Assembly (NCBI RefSeq): GCF_000002075.1
Contig: NW_004797539.1
Span: 329,457 to 393,456, forward strand
Reading direction: 5' to 3'
DNA length: 64,000 nt
Source of the DNA: Aplysia californica
Taxonomy: Eukaryota; Mollusca; Gastropoda; Aplysiida; Aplysiidae
Under the pieces are notes generated by a model that made no database searches, was not told the origin of the DNA, and saw only the letters and a list, made by a program, of their open reading frames with translations. Positions 12,420 through 24,599 of this stretch are shown one piece after another (within the stretch, counting starts at the first letter, position 1; each line of letters begins with the position of its first letter). A program made the position numbers and the translations under genes.

Positions 12420-12545
12420 ACAGAAAAGTGGGAAGACATGGAATAACATCAAGAGGCTAGACAAGGATACAGAAAGGTGGAAGGTGTTTGTCCGTGGCCT
12501 ATACCCTGGTGCAGGGTGAGAAAAGCAATGATGATGATGATAAAA
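12420..12545 (+). mobile_element. LINE 3' terminus with (GAT)n tail
   Basis: A short + strand segment encodes RWKVFVRGLYPGAG and a stop, a sequence style seen at the C-terminus of many non-LTR polyproteins. It is followed by a short GATGATGATGAT tail at 12531-12541. It is strongly 5' truncated. Confidence 0.45.
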
Positions 12546-12605
12546 GTTTGAAAATGACAAAATGAACAGACAAATTCAGAATATTCAGTTTGGTAAATCT
12601 ACCAC

Positions 12606-12611
12606 TTTATT
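12606..12611 (-). promoter_or_regulatory. Candidate poly(A) signal of RPA3
   Basis: AATAAA on the - strand, about 265 bases beyond the RPA3 stop codon. It is the first canonical hexamer noticed downstream and would give a compact 3' UTR. Confidence 0.5.
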
Positions 12612-12875
12612 ACATTGATCAAGTCCTAAAGGGGAAAACATGAATGATGACCACTAACTGACTCAGTGATGTGAATGCAATGGGGGATGGGGGGGGTCAG
12701 ATGAGAGTAAGGACAAAGCTCAAGTAAATTCCTCAACGCCCTCAGGAAAGAAGTGCAGAGAAAATCTCAAAATTGTCTGAAAACCACTAAATCAGGCAAA
12801 TTTTTTAACAATCACAAAATGATGAAAAAGAATGTTTATATATACAAAACAAGTATGTTAGCTACCGAAGCCTTT

Positions 12876-15800
12876 TCAATCCTCAATATGTCCACTCTGT
12901 ATGTAAAAGTTTGGATGACGTTGACTCACTTCTATGGCTTTCTGGTACAATGAAGCGTCTGTGGAAGCAAATAAAGCATTTGAGCAGTTAACACAGTGAA
13001 CTGCATCACCTAACAACTCTAAAATTTACGAATTGTAATATTTTAAAGACATTTTCAGAATGGCTACTTTATTCAAGCAATTTTCAAACTAGTTGTGATA
13101 ACTCTACTGATATGAAAGAAATCTCACTTTTAGGGCACTTATACCATACGGAGAACAGGCTTAATTATAATGCTGTCAAAATACATAGTGAAAGCTCATA
13201 GGCCACGAGAACATCTATGTCCCCTTACGTCATACACTCTGATAACAGAGTTCAGTTATAATAGGACATCATTTCGGTCCTGGCAGTCCTATGTAATCGC
13301 CAGGGACCACGGCAGTTCCCTTTTGTAACCCCACCCTCATTAGAGTCTAGACCAGGTTTGAGATTGTTGAGATTGACATAGGAAGTTGTATGATGACTAA
13401 AACACTATTAACCATTTAACTCCTGGGAATTTTCCCGATGCATGCCCCGAAATCCTGAAAAACGGAGATAATCCTCTATAAATAGAATGTGTATGATGTC
13501 TTTTAAAAAATGCTTAACAAAATCATCAGGGAAAAGGGCAAAGTAACTATAATAAATATTACAAAAAGGAAACTGCTTACAACGAGCCAGTCTCTATTTG
13601 TGTACTGTATGGGCAAGTTATTTATTTCTCCCAATATAGTTGTGACTGTCAGGTTTTCATGATATTATAATAGATAGAGAAATGAACTTTCAATGTACCG
13701 GTATTTTTGTTTGGTCAAGATTGCTTCACGGGCTGAATTTTTATGTCTTTTCAAACGTTCCTGGGATTTGTCCAAGTACCAACTCCATTGCATCCTCCAT
13801 TTTGTCATATTTGCTCAAAAGATCCACACACACACACACGCACACTATTTCGTGGTCAATTACCGCCATTCAAAAGCTCAAAGAAAGAAGAACAATTCTA
13901 CTTTCCCTTTAAAAGCTATTTTCAGTTACGGTAGTTCTAATCAGACATTCTTCCTAGACTTCATACAAATGCATACCATGGCAGTTGAGTGTTGCACGTT
14001 GGTTAATTGTTCGTCATATTTGTACGCCTTCTAAAAATGAAATTTAGCTCTGTCTTCAGAAAAATAAGCAACACCAAAGTTGTTTTTCACTTTGTAAGGC
14101 AATGTCAAAACGAGCAACTCATTTTTCTTGCCACAGCAATGATGTGAAAGTAGACACCATTTGTTTTTGTCTAAAATATTTTTTCCCAAATTATAATTTT
14201 TATATCTTTATTAAAAATTCTACAGAACACGTATAATCTGAATGTAATGGTGATTTGCACCCTGCTTAATACGACTTCTATGCTACGTGAAGAACAGCAA
14301 TTAATGGTGGTGTCCTCTGAATGTTCACCATTCACCTCAAACATCGAATATGAGAGGTTGATAACTATTCAAATCTAATCAGCAGGTTCACAAGAAAAGT
14401 CATAAAACTGAGTGCAAAGTTTTCATATTTTATGCAGTTTCAATTACCAAAGTTTGCACTTGCTTCCTCAGAGAAAACCACAACATTCTCCGCCTCCAGG
14501 GAAGTCTTAGAACGCACTGTGCCTGTGACTTCTGTCAGTCCTGAGACCCTTTCTCTCAGCTAAGCAAAAGAAAAAGAAAAGAAATTGATAAGTACATATG
14601 GAACAGCAATTATACATTATGTATCATTTCATTCCGTGTTATGAAATAACTTTTAGTCTACAAAGGACCCCACAAACGATTAAAGACTCAGTAAACTGAG
14701 CAACTACACAGTGGAAAACAATAAATCTATTAAACCTTTTCCAATTCACAGCCACACTGTCATTTTTAAAAAACTTGATCAACGCAAAGATATTCACCAC
14801 AATTATCAATGAATTACTGGAATGTGAACATATACATTCTTTGAAAAAGCTGACCCCGTTGGAACAATACAATTATACGGTTTACATAATTATAAAAGCT
14901 TTTATATTCATAATGTCCAACATCTAGCCCAAAAACAACAACTACATGATTTAAATTTGGTGAGGAATACCGCAGATCAAAATAGCAACTCTGAAAATAG
15001 CTTCAGAACAGTCCATTGTAAAAAGCTTAAAATAAACGTGTACAGTGTATTTATTATGTTTAAATGACAAGACCACTCTATTGAGATGGAAAATGTAGGA
15101 AGAGTTTTAACCCTTCCAGCCCCAGCCATTTTTGTGCACTCCCTAACCCCAGTCCCAGCTAATACAGCAGTATTTCAGAAAAAGAGGCATGCATTCTAAT
15201 AAATGATGCAGTATCTTTGTAATGAGGTTTAGATGATAACATGTAGCAATGTATAAAGGAAAATGAACAAATATTATGAACATTAAGTTTATTAGGTTCG
15301 TTAATTTCGAAAAATGCACAAAATTCGGTTTCCCCCGAAACTGAGAATATACGCCCTTGGGTTGGTGGGAGGTACAAGCACTGCTGAAAATATACGCGCA
15401 TGGGGCTGGAAGGGTTAAAAAAGTCCATCACTGTCATTTGAACAGAAGGCCATCAGGGTTGGCAACCAAAAGCATGGGATTGTCTTTACTCAAGGATGTA
15501 CTGGAGAGAGAGAGAGAGATAGAGAGAGAGAAAGAGAGAGAGAGATAGAGAGAGAGAGAAGAGAGAGACAGAGACAGAGTGGAGAGAGAGAGAAAGAGGA
15601 TTACTATAGGAGCCGTGCGCTGCATATGTTCGTAGCATTATTGTACAGCGTATTGAGCACTTCTTTGTGGAAAAGCGCTATATAAATGCAATTTATTATT
15701 ATCATAGATAAATATAAGTTAACGAAAAGAAGCTTTAACAAGAATAAAAAAAGAGAGTCACTCAAATCTAAGGAACTCGTATTTGCCTGTTCTTATTTTT

Positions 15801-17329
15801 AGCATGTTCCTTTTTTTGAGAGGGAGGGGGGGGCTTGGGTACACCAGACTACACAGTTCAGTACAAATAATGTAACAGTATTAAGATTTAATATGTAAGA
15901 GATAGATCAACACACCAAAAACTATCATAAATAAAGTAAAAGTATCAATTAATGACACAGGAAAATGAAGTGATAGCACTCACCGGCTCCTGCATTTGAA
16001 TCCTGATGTCTTGATTATCACAAGTTGTAAGAGTGAAGAAATTTCCACCACTGTCAACCTATAAGGAAGAAACAAAATTTGCTGTGATCAAACAAGGTTT
16101 CTGGGTTTTTTTTTTAGTTTTAGTAAGGTTTTACGGCACTCGCAACTGCATACACGGTCATAAGAGTGCCAAGGGGTGGATGTCAAAAGAGAAATCCAAA
16201 CTGGGAATCAGGCTTACCCTGCTTACCACTCTAGCCTCAACAGCACAAAGTCTACTTCAACTATCAAGGCACCCCGGAAATAGCAGTTCACAAGAGAGTG
16301 ATACGTATACAAAAGAAGTAGAGGAAAAAATTACAATAGTAAGGATGAGGAAAGAAATAGAAGCAGTTCCCCCTATGTTATTCCAGCACAGTATGAGCAT
16401 GACATTGATAAATCAGCCCATTTACAATACTACTGTACATGAGGACACGTCAATATCCCCCCTTTGGGAATGGCCTACAGACAACTTCAGTCAGAAACAA
16501 GGTTTAAGCTGGACTGACATTCAAAAAACAGAAACATCCAAAAGAACTAAAAAATACCTCAAAGGTCGAGATCAATCAGTCTACATTATAAAATATCATT
16601 GAAGCAAAGTCATTAACAGTCGACTATGGATGAGTTGATGTCAGGGGGGGGGTGAAAAAAAAGATCAACAATTCATCCCCAATTAACTAGCCATCAAGAC
16701 GCCAAAATCAAGGGACATTATAACAAAATCTTTTACTCTATTTTAATGCTAGTAGTACTGTAATAAAATGGCAGCAAAAGAAAAGGTTACCGAGAGATAT
16801 TTATTCGAACACTTTATTAATCAGCGTTCACTGGCAGCAAAAACTAACAGTACACATGTACCAATTTAATGACGCTCTGATAAAAACCCGCCCTCTCACT
16901 GCAGATGATATGTTGTATTCCTGAGTATGGTAGAAAAAATTCTAACAATCCGGACTTCAGGAAGAGAATGTTACACTAATTTACAGTCGAGAGTACTTTT
17001 CAGCCGAGTATGTTATCAAGGTTTTACTATATTTCACTCATTGTCTAGCGGTGCACAAAGCCCTTCAGCCTTGAGAAGAGGGGAAGCAACACCAACAAGA
17101 AACATGGTTATTGCGCCGTGACATCACTTACACCTACCTGCAATCCCGCTCCCCTCACCATTACATTGGGTTTGTTTTTGGTTTTTTAGTAAGTGTTTAA
17201 CGGCACTTGCAACACAATAAGGTTATATAAGTGCCGAAGATTAGGTGGTACAATAAAGAAGGAGGGGAGATAGACAATTTTTTATAGGAAAGAAGAAGCA
17301 AACCACATCAGAGCACCCACCAACCACCC

Positions 17330-17370
<41 letters not shown>

Positions 17371-17739
17371 AAGAGAGAGAGAGAGAAAGAGAGAGAACAA
17401 AACAAAGATGAAGATAAAGAGATAAGTACATGTGCAGTGGACGGCGTGAGTTGACAGGAGAAATGAAGAGGGGGAAATGAAGAAATAAAGACATAGAACG
17501 ATAGAAAAACAGGGAAAGAAAAAGAGAANNNNNNNNNNNNNNNNNNNNNNNNNNNNNNNNNNNNNNNNNNNNNNNNNNNNNNNNNNNNNNNNNNNNNNNN
17601 NNNNNNNNNNNNNNNNNNNNNNNNNNNNGGAAGAGAAAGAGACAGACAGAAAGAAGGAGGGAGGGAGAGAGAGACAGAGAAAGCGGCAATGATTGAGAAA
17701 AAAAGAAAAAAGAGAGAATTTATAAGAGAGAAAATAGGA

Positions 17740-17793
<54 letters not shown>

Positions 17794-19652
17794 CAGACAG
17801 AGAAAGAGAGAGAGAGAGAAAGCGACAGTGAGTGAGAAAGAAAGAAAAGAGATACAGAAGCAGAAAGAGAATAAGAGAGAAAATAGAAGAGAGGGAGAAA
17901 GCCTCTCTCTCTCTCTCTACATATATAAAAATCTATCTATTTATCAATCTATCTCTTTCTCTCAAGAGAGACACATGGAGACAGAGATAGAGAGATAGAT
18001 AGATAGATACATTTTTGTCATGTCCTAATGCGTTCTTGCGTAATTGAGAGTTCGTCGTTTTCCCTTACACTGGCGAGTTCTGAGCCAGAGCTCAGAGTAA
18101 GGGAAAACGACGATTGGTCGATCGGTCAAGGATCACTGCTTCATCTTTTTTCATCTCATGGGATGGAATGCTTGAAGCAGGCCAAAATTAAATATATGTC
18201 ACTGTCGTCACAGACTAAAAATGGCTTACTTAAACCGACAGATGACGCTCCGTCTAAACGAAGCTTGAATGCCATGAATGTAGCCTCAACAGCGCCTGCA
18301 AACTGCATTCAGGGTGCCGTGAACATAGCCTCAACAGCGCCTGCAAACTGCATTCACGGCGCCGTGAACATAGCCACTGCAGGGTTTTTTTTGTGTGTAT
18401 GTGCCTTTGCCTCCTACAATATTACTTTTCAAACAATCTGAGGACCCCCCCCCCCCTTTTTTGTCTCTCCCCCCTCTCCCCCCCCCCCCCCCCTTCTTTT
18501 TCCGCATTTCCCCCAGGCTTTATTTTCCCTGAGAGTTCGGATAAAAGGGCTCCTGGCCTAGCCTTAACCCTACCCTACCCTACCAAGGTGGATAGCGGTA
18601 ACACAGGCTTCTTTTAGTCCCTAACTTTAGCCTAAAGATCTAGATCTATATCTAGATCTAGACATCTAGATCAGATTCTGTTGAAAATGAAACTGAAAGT
18701 AGATATCTACCACCAGAGCAGAAAAGTAGATACTTACTACTACTGTGACTACTCGGCCCTGAGCTTCTTGTGTCCTACCCCGTGTGGGTTGTTTTAAGTC
18801 CAGGGACAAAATAAAAACGAAGTTACTATTTCTCCGAACGCTCGGGAAAAGAAAGTTGAACTCTTTACTTTATTTCTCCTAAACGGTTTCTGATCTCAAA
18901 ATTTTTTAATTATTTGTGAGATTTAGGCGTCATCCTTTCATTCTGCCATTCTGCGGGGACTGGGAGGAATGAAGCATTTTTTGCATCGAATTCAATTTCT
19001 AGAGCAAGAGATTTATAAATATCTGAATATTCAGATATTTCAGTTGTGGTTGGAGCAATGTTCTAGGATAGAAAAGAAGTAGGCCTAGATCTAGATCTAG
19101 ATATCTAGACGTGAACATGAGACGGATGCGTCAGTAAAAAAAACCCAACTCTAAAACCTTTCATGTAAAAAAAAAATCCCGCCAAGCCCCCCCCCCCCCC
19201 CATGTCTCGTTCACACCTTATAGACACACCACATGCACACACGTCACACACACACACACACAGTAACTTATAATTGCCTTTAGACACCCAGCAAAAAAAC
19301 TTAAATCCTTATGTAAAAAAAAAATCCCCCCCCCCCCCGTTCACACCTCACACACTCAGGCCACTCCATTTGCTTATTATCAACAAATCTCGAGAACGGG
19401 AACCATTCGGAGAAATAAAGTTCAAGTTTATTTCCCCGAACGTTCGGAGAAATAGAGCCAGCCAAATAAAATATAAAGTACCCTCTGTAAAATATGATAA
19501 TGAATAAACTGCTGTTACAATCGCCACAAAACAGATTTATGTTAACGAAAACTCACGTCTTTTGCCACTCCAAGTAGGCAAACTTGCTTCCCGTGGAAGT
19601 TTGGTAACAAAGAACCGTTGACCCGCGGTTTGGTATGGTCATCGATAGACAT
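12876..19652 (-). CDS. RPA3: Replication protein A 14 kDa subunit
   Basis: RPA3 is the small OB-fold subunit of the heterotrimeric single-strand DNA-binding complex RPA, which acts in nuclear DNA replication and repair. Four exons on the - strand join in perfect phase: 19557-19652 (ATG, 32 codons), 15984-16058 (25 codons), 14448-14559 and 12876-12958 (TGA at 12876-12878). All introns are GT-AG. The product is 121 residues, the same length as the human protein. Conserved pieces include PRVNGSLLPNF with KQVCLLGVA near the start, GNFFTLTT, GLTEVTGTVRSK, and the C-terminal helix FDASLYQKAIEV followed by PNFYIQSG. None of the exons is long enough to stand out as an ORF; they were found by reading through splice sites. 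The large introns carry repeats and one assembly gap. Confidence 0.93.
13408..14005. mobile_element. piggyBac-like element related to that at 30393-31635
   Basis: A stretch of several hundred bases matches, with many changes, the two arms of the element at 30393-31635, including the phrase around TTGTCCAAGT and TCATATTTAC/GC. The left end has TTAACCATTT. The right end near 14002 has TTAA but is poorly defined. It lies in the last intron of RPA3. Confidence 0.45.
15107..15418. mobile_element. piggyBac-like MITE, long TIR
   Basis: TTAACCCTTCCAGCCCCA at the left is an exact inverted match to TGGGGCTGGAAGGGTTAA at the right, 312 bases overall, flanked by TTAA. It has no coding capacity and lies in RPA3 intron 2. 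Confidence 0.75.
15503..15597. repeat. GA-rich microsatellite
   Basis: Imperfect (GA)n tract with ATAG interruptions in RPA3 intron 2. Confidence 0.9.
16108..16500 (-). mobile_element. Long SINE variant ending in the hairpin tail
   Basis: Homologous along roughly 330 bases to 62075-62420. The body differs from family A, yet the - strand 3' end is the same hairpin (GGCACTC pairing with GAGTGCC at 16135-16170). Here the stem has changed on both sides relative to the GGCGCTC/GAGCGCC type, keeping the pairing. It lies in RPA3 intron 1. Confidence 0.65.
17170..17332 (-). mobile_element. SINE family A
   Basis: Full-length copy with the hairpin CGGCACTT/AAGTGCCG at 17201-17236 and the head against a GA tract at 17333. 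RPA3 intron 1. Confidence 0.65.
17333..17995. repeat. GA-rich low-complexity block with 100-N gap
   Basis: Over 600 bases of purine-rich GA, GAAA and GACA repeats are interrupted by exactly 100 N at 17529-17628, the usual placeholder for a gap of unknown length. The true length is therefore unknown. It lies in RPA3 intron 1 and produces spurious Ser/Leu-rich ORFs. Confidence 0.93.
18053..18112. repeat. Perfect 16-bp inverted repeat with inner hairpin
   Basis: CGTCGTTTTCCCTTAC at 18053-18068 is matched exactly in reverse complement at 18097-18112. Inside the 28-base loop a second six-base stem, CTGAGC/GCTCAG, can form. No family is recognised. Confidence 0.8.
18281..18383. repeat. 45-bp tandem repeat, about 2.3 units
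   Basis: Units begin at 18281, 18326 and 18371. The unit length is a multiple of three, so the + strand ORF at 18028-18441 shows a 15-residue repeat containing STAPANCI. That ORF is antisense within RPA3 intron 1 and has no other support. Confidence 0.85.
18826..19455. mobile_element. Unclassified TIR element
   Basis: CTATTTCTCCGAACGCTCGG at the left matches the reverse complement of the right end near 19432-19455, apart from a C/T change and one extra G. About 630 bases with no coding sequence. It contains a perfect 24-base palindrome at 19017-19040 and several ATCTAGAT runs. RPA3 intron 1, close to exon 1. Confidence 0.5.
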
Positions 19653-19845
19653 CTTGTTATTTTATGTGATCAGAAAAACCAACGTTTACAAGTCTTAGCC
19701 CAAGAGAAAATGAAGAACTCTGGACCGAGAATCCACTCACAACTCACAGCTACTGGACAGTCACGACATACGACACAAAAGCTATCACTGTAGAGTCTAT
19801 GCAAAGTGTGTGAATCTGAGAATAGGCAAGGCCTAACAACCAAAC

Positions 19846-21238
<1,393 letters not shown>

Positions 21239-21449
21239 GGCTAAGTTTGGCGGAAAATTTCGTCTCAAGTAGCGGAAGGCGGAAGTGTGGAAGTGATACT
21301 GAAAATGAAACTTCGCGTTTTTTCTCAGTAATCAATCATGTGATGAATCAGCCTTACTCAGCAGCAACAATTAGCGTTGCCCAAATTGAAATTGAAACAC
21401 AACTTGATCCGAGAACAGATCAGTATTAATTTCAATTTGTTCATGCTAG

Positions 21450-22400
21450 ATCTATATCCAATTCAAAACTACAAAAATTAAACTTTAACCAAATATATAA
21501 TTCTGATTCAAACAAAATTCAAACTCGTCCTCCGATTCGATAATTACATACATTACATTGATGTGTCGTTCACCTATAGGCCGGCCTATGCACAATTATT
21601 TCTACAATATGTATATAGCCTACGGTAATAATACAGATTGTCATACATCATGTAGCCTAGGCCCTACGTTGCAAACACGCTCGGTCTGTCGTCCATTTCT
21701 GTCTGCTGGTTACTGGATCTGTTACCCCTTCCATATTTCTTTTTCAGATCTGTTGATTTGTCATGAGTAAAAAGACACACTGATACGATAACGGCCAGTT
21801 AATTACTGTTGTTTTTGTTTGTTTTGGTAAGTGTTTACGGCGCTCGCAACTGCATAAGATTATATTAGCGCCCGAGACACCTTTAACATTTTCAGTTTGG
21901 TAGGAATTAATTTTGAATTTTGTCCGGGTGGCGGCCGAAGCCCACTCTTATCGAATTTGAACTATCAAGGGATCTTTAACGTGCACAACTTGGACACAGG
22001 AGCTCCGAGATTTTTCGCACTTATAGAAGAGAAGAATAGGTGTTCTGTCTTGCCTTCCCTAAGATCAAGGGTGTGATTGAAAGACAGCAGTAAGAAGGAG
22101 CCAAGGAACCCAGTAGCAGTAGAAAGGCTGCAGAAAGAGTAAGGAGCCCAGAGAAGGGAGAAAAAAAAGGTGTGGGGGGGGGGGGGGGGGGGTGGAGACG
22201 AAAGCAGACGATAGATAACATAATAATATTATACAGGCTATTATTCAAAAGAGCAAAAATTAAACTTTATCCAAATATTTAATTAATATCCCAACAAAAT
22301 TCAAACTCGTCCTCCGATTCGATAATTACATTGTTGTGTCGTTCTTCTATAGGCCTGCCTGCTACATGTACACTTATTTATACAATATACAGATAGGCCT
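21450..22400. repeat. Direct duplication flanking a SINE
   Basis: About 150 bases at 21470-21640 recur, about 85-90% alike by eye, at 22250-22400. Both contain AAATTCAAACTCGTCCTCCG and TTCGATAATTACAT. The intervening 600 bases contain the SINE at 21815-22215. This looks like a local tandem duplication followed by SINE insertion, or an older element cut in two. Confidence 0.65.
21815..22215 (-). mobile_element. tRNA-type SINE body ending in hairpin tail
   Basis: Read on the - strand, the body matches the SINE at 5752-6190, including GTGCACGTTAAAGATCCC and ATAAGAGTGGGCTT. It then ends in the hairpin at 21839-21872 with an AAAACAAACAAAAACA tail. The tRNA-like head is missing or replaced by a poly-G-rich stretch. 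This copy links the tRNA-headed SINE to the hairpin tail. Confidence 0.7.
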
Positions 22401-23110
22401 TACATAAGAAAGTGGAACAGCAGATGACATCAAGGCTAAAGAGGGGCACATAATGGATGACTCAAGCCACGAACATACCATCAACGAGTGCTGCCAGATA
22501 TAAAACATCAGGAGAGGCAGGGATTGGGTCGTGGTCGAAGACACGCTCGGAGAGTACACAACGGTGAAGGCAACATTGGGTAGAGAATGTCGCAATTGGC
22601 CACTTGGAGCTACAAACGCTGAAATTGAGACCCTAATAGAAGAGCATACCGAACATGGAGATGCTGTGATCTTCACGTATGGATCAATCAACAGATCAGT
22701 CAAATCGGGCTGGGCCTTGAGTGTCAGAGTTGATGTGGTAGTTGTGAAAGAGCAAAGCGGAGCTACTGCAGTACGTGCATGGAGATAAAAAGCCACAAGT
22801 GAGGCCCTACACTGGATCAAGAACCCAAGCCATCAGCGAGCAGTAATCATTACTGATTCTATTATCACACTACAGGTACAGAAAGGGATGTTGTATGCGA
22901 ACTGTGGAAGACTACGATCAGGGAGAGTAGCCTGGAAAGAGTGGTCTGGATCTTCTGCCCGGGGCACGCAGGGATAACCGGCAACGAGAGAGCAGACAAG
23001 GTGGCTGGAGAAGCAAAAGTGGGAGGGAATTTGACACTGGACCCACAAACTGTCCTAACCGCTGTAGGGGAAAATTTGAGGAAGAATAGGTAAGGCAGAT
23101 AGCGGTTCCC
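22395..23110 (+). mobile_element. Dead non-LTR LINE fragment with RNase H domain
   Basis: The 85-codon ORF at 22531-22788 contains GATNAEIETLIEEH, then DAVIFTYGSINR and KSGWAL, the start of an RNase H domain of the kind found downstream of reverse transcriptase in I/Jockey-group LINEs. The usual TDGS is TYGS here, losing the first catalytic Asp. Beyond the ORF's stop at 22786, continuation is visible in shifted frames: HQRAVIITDS, then a Gly-His-Ala-like segment and NERADK-like residues. At least two frame changes and several stops break it. Intergenic, between RPA3 and SNRNP200. Confidence 0.75.
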
Positions 23111-23439
23111 ACACCCTATGTAGATTGAACCAAAGAGGAGAAGGGAAACACAGCCACCTGTGCGGACCTGTCCGACGGATCTCCAACCAGATTATGATGG
23201 AGACTGTTAGCAGACAGACTCTCTGGTGATTCCTGAAGAGGGGGTGGGGGGTGGGGGGGGTGGGGGGTGGGGCAGAGATGGACGTCTTCCGACTGTAGTG
23301 ATCCTAACACTGAGGACAAGGTGTGACAAGGTGTAAGGCTACTATTTGGGTGATTTGATAGACACGGACTACGTGACGAACTTGGTATTTGAAATGGGAT
23401 TCGAACCCACGCCCACTTCCGTGGTGTCCGATTGTGTTG

Positions 23440-23487
23440 CGGAAAGAAATAAGTAATACCTACCAGTGGTGCCCTCCAACCACCCGC
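23440..23487 (-). mobile_element. SINE family B head fragment
   Basis: The + strand phrase CCTACCAGTGGTGCCCTCCA and the following ACCACCC match the head of family B, described at 37702-38190, in reverse. Only the head remains. Confidence 0.5.
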
Positions 23488-23939
23488 TCAGAGATGAGTT
23501 TGTTGAGAGTCCGAATAGAAGATGTCAAATGTTTATGTAGTACAATAATATAGGATCAGAGAATGATGCTTGGAAAGTAAAAGAGGGGGAAACACGAATA
23601 ATAATGTACCTTGGACTGAGCTTTGACTTTTTGACATAATATTCTCAGCCAACGAACAGGTCGTCAGCATTACTGAAAACGCAAAAGTCCCCTTCACCAC
23701 CTACACTGTGTTGATGGGGCCGTAAAAGGGTACTCACTAAGGTGCACTCGTCTATCGCTTTATCTGATGATGTCGTTCACGGGGTTTTGCTATTTTGTCA
23801 AATACTGCAAAAATTTGAGGGTAACTTTGAAAATAAAAACTACACACACAAAGTTGGATTCCTTCCATATTTTACGCCACATAAATAAAAAATGTGGCTT
23901 CTCTTTATCGATTCACCATGCTTCGGCTGACATGACTGT

Positions 23940-24575
23940 TTTTCTTTGCTTTTTTTTCATGCTTGGGGGCCTAGTTTGTCGTATAAAAGTGCAGCTCCAT
24001 CAAACCGAGCACAGACTTCACAGAGCATGTGATGGCCACATCGTATTTGAAATGAATACGTAGATGTTTTCAGATGAGTCCAAGTTTCGACTGGAACGGC
24101 ACTATGTACAGGCCAGAGTCTACAGAAGACCCAACCAAAGTTTACATCCCAGCTTGCTTCAGACTAAGCAAATAATTTTGGTGGAGGCTGTTTTATGTTG
24201 TAGGCTGGAAACAGTGATGTTGGTGAGACCACGCTTGTGTCTGTTCGTAGGAGCATAAGAGTTCAAGGCTAAATCAACCAAGTTCTCGAGGCCAATGTAC
24301 TTTACTTTCAAATTCAAGCCCAAGTACTCAGGCATGATAATGCACCTGACCATAAGACTGCTGTGATAAATCAATTTCTCAAAACTAACAACATTCCTCT
24401 ACGCCACCCATGACCAGCGCATTCACCAAATCTCATTCCAATTGAGCATTTGCGGGACATTTTAGATCACGCCATTCAGGCCAGACCACGCCTGCCCCAG
24501 TCCATTGCTCAGTTAGAACAAGCCTTAATTCAAGAGTGGAATATCATTCCTCAATAGACAATGCCTCGATTCATC
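23940..24575 (+). mobile_element. Dead Tc1-like transposase
   Basis: Recognisable Tc1-family blocks occur in order: MFSDESKFRLERH (second catalytic Asp region), RVYRRPNQ, then RHDNAPDHKTAV, and IPIEHLRDIL followed by ARPRLPQSIAQLEQALIQEW and an NIIP motif. They are spread over different frames with stops, so the gene is inactive. Clear terminal inverted repeats were not found; the element may extend from about 23640 to 24880. Confidence 0.75.
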
Positions 24576-24599
24576 CCTTCCACGTGTTGATGATGTGAA

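Noticed and set aside
16033-16602. A 189-codon + strand ORF
   Set aside because: It runs antisense over RPA3 exon 2 and then through a SINE; nothing in it resembles a protein family.
17241-17790. Ser/Leu-rich ORFs spanning the 100-N gap
   Set aside because: They come from GA-repeat DNA and read through unknown bases.
22395-23487. The dead LINE and SINE B sharing a 3' tail
   Set aside because: The SINE-B-like sequence after the LINE is in the opposite orientation (SINE head), so it is an adjacent insertion rather than a shared 3' end.
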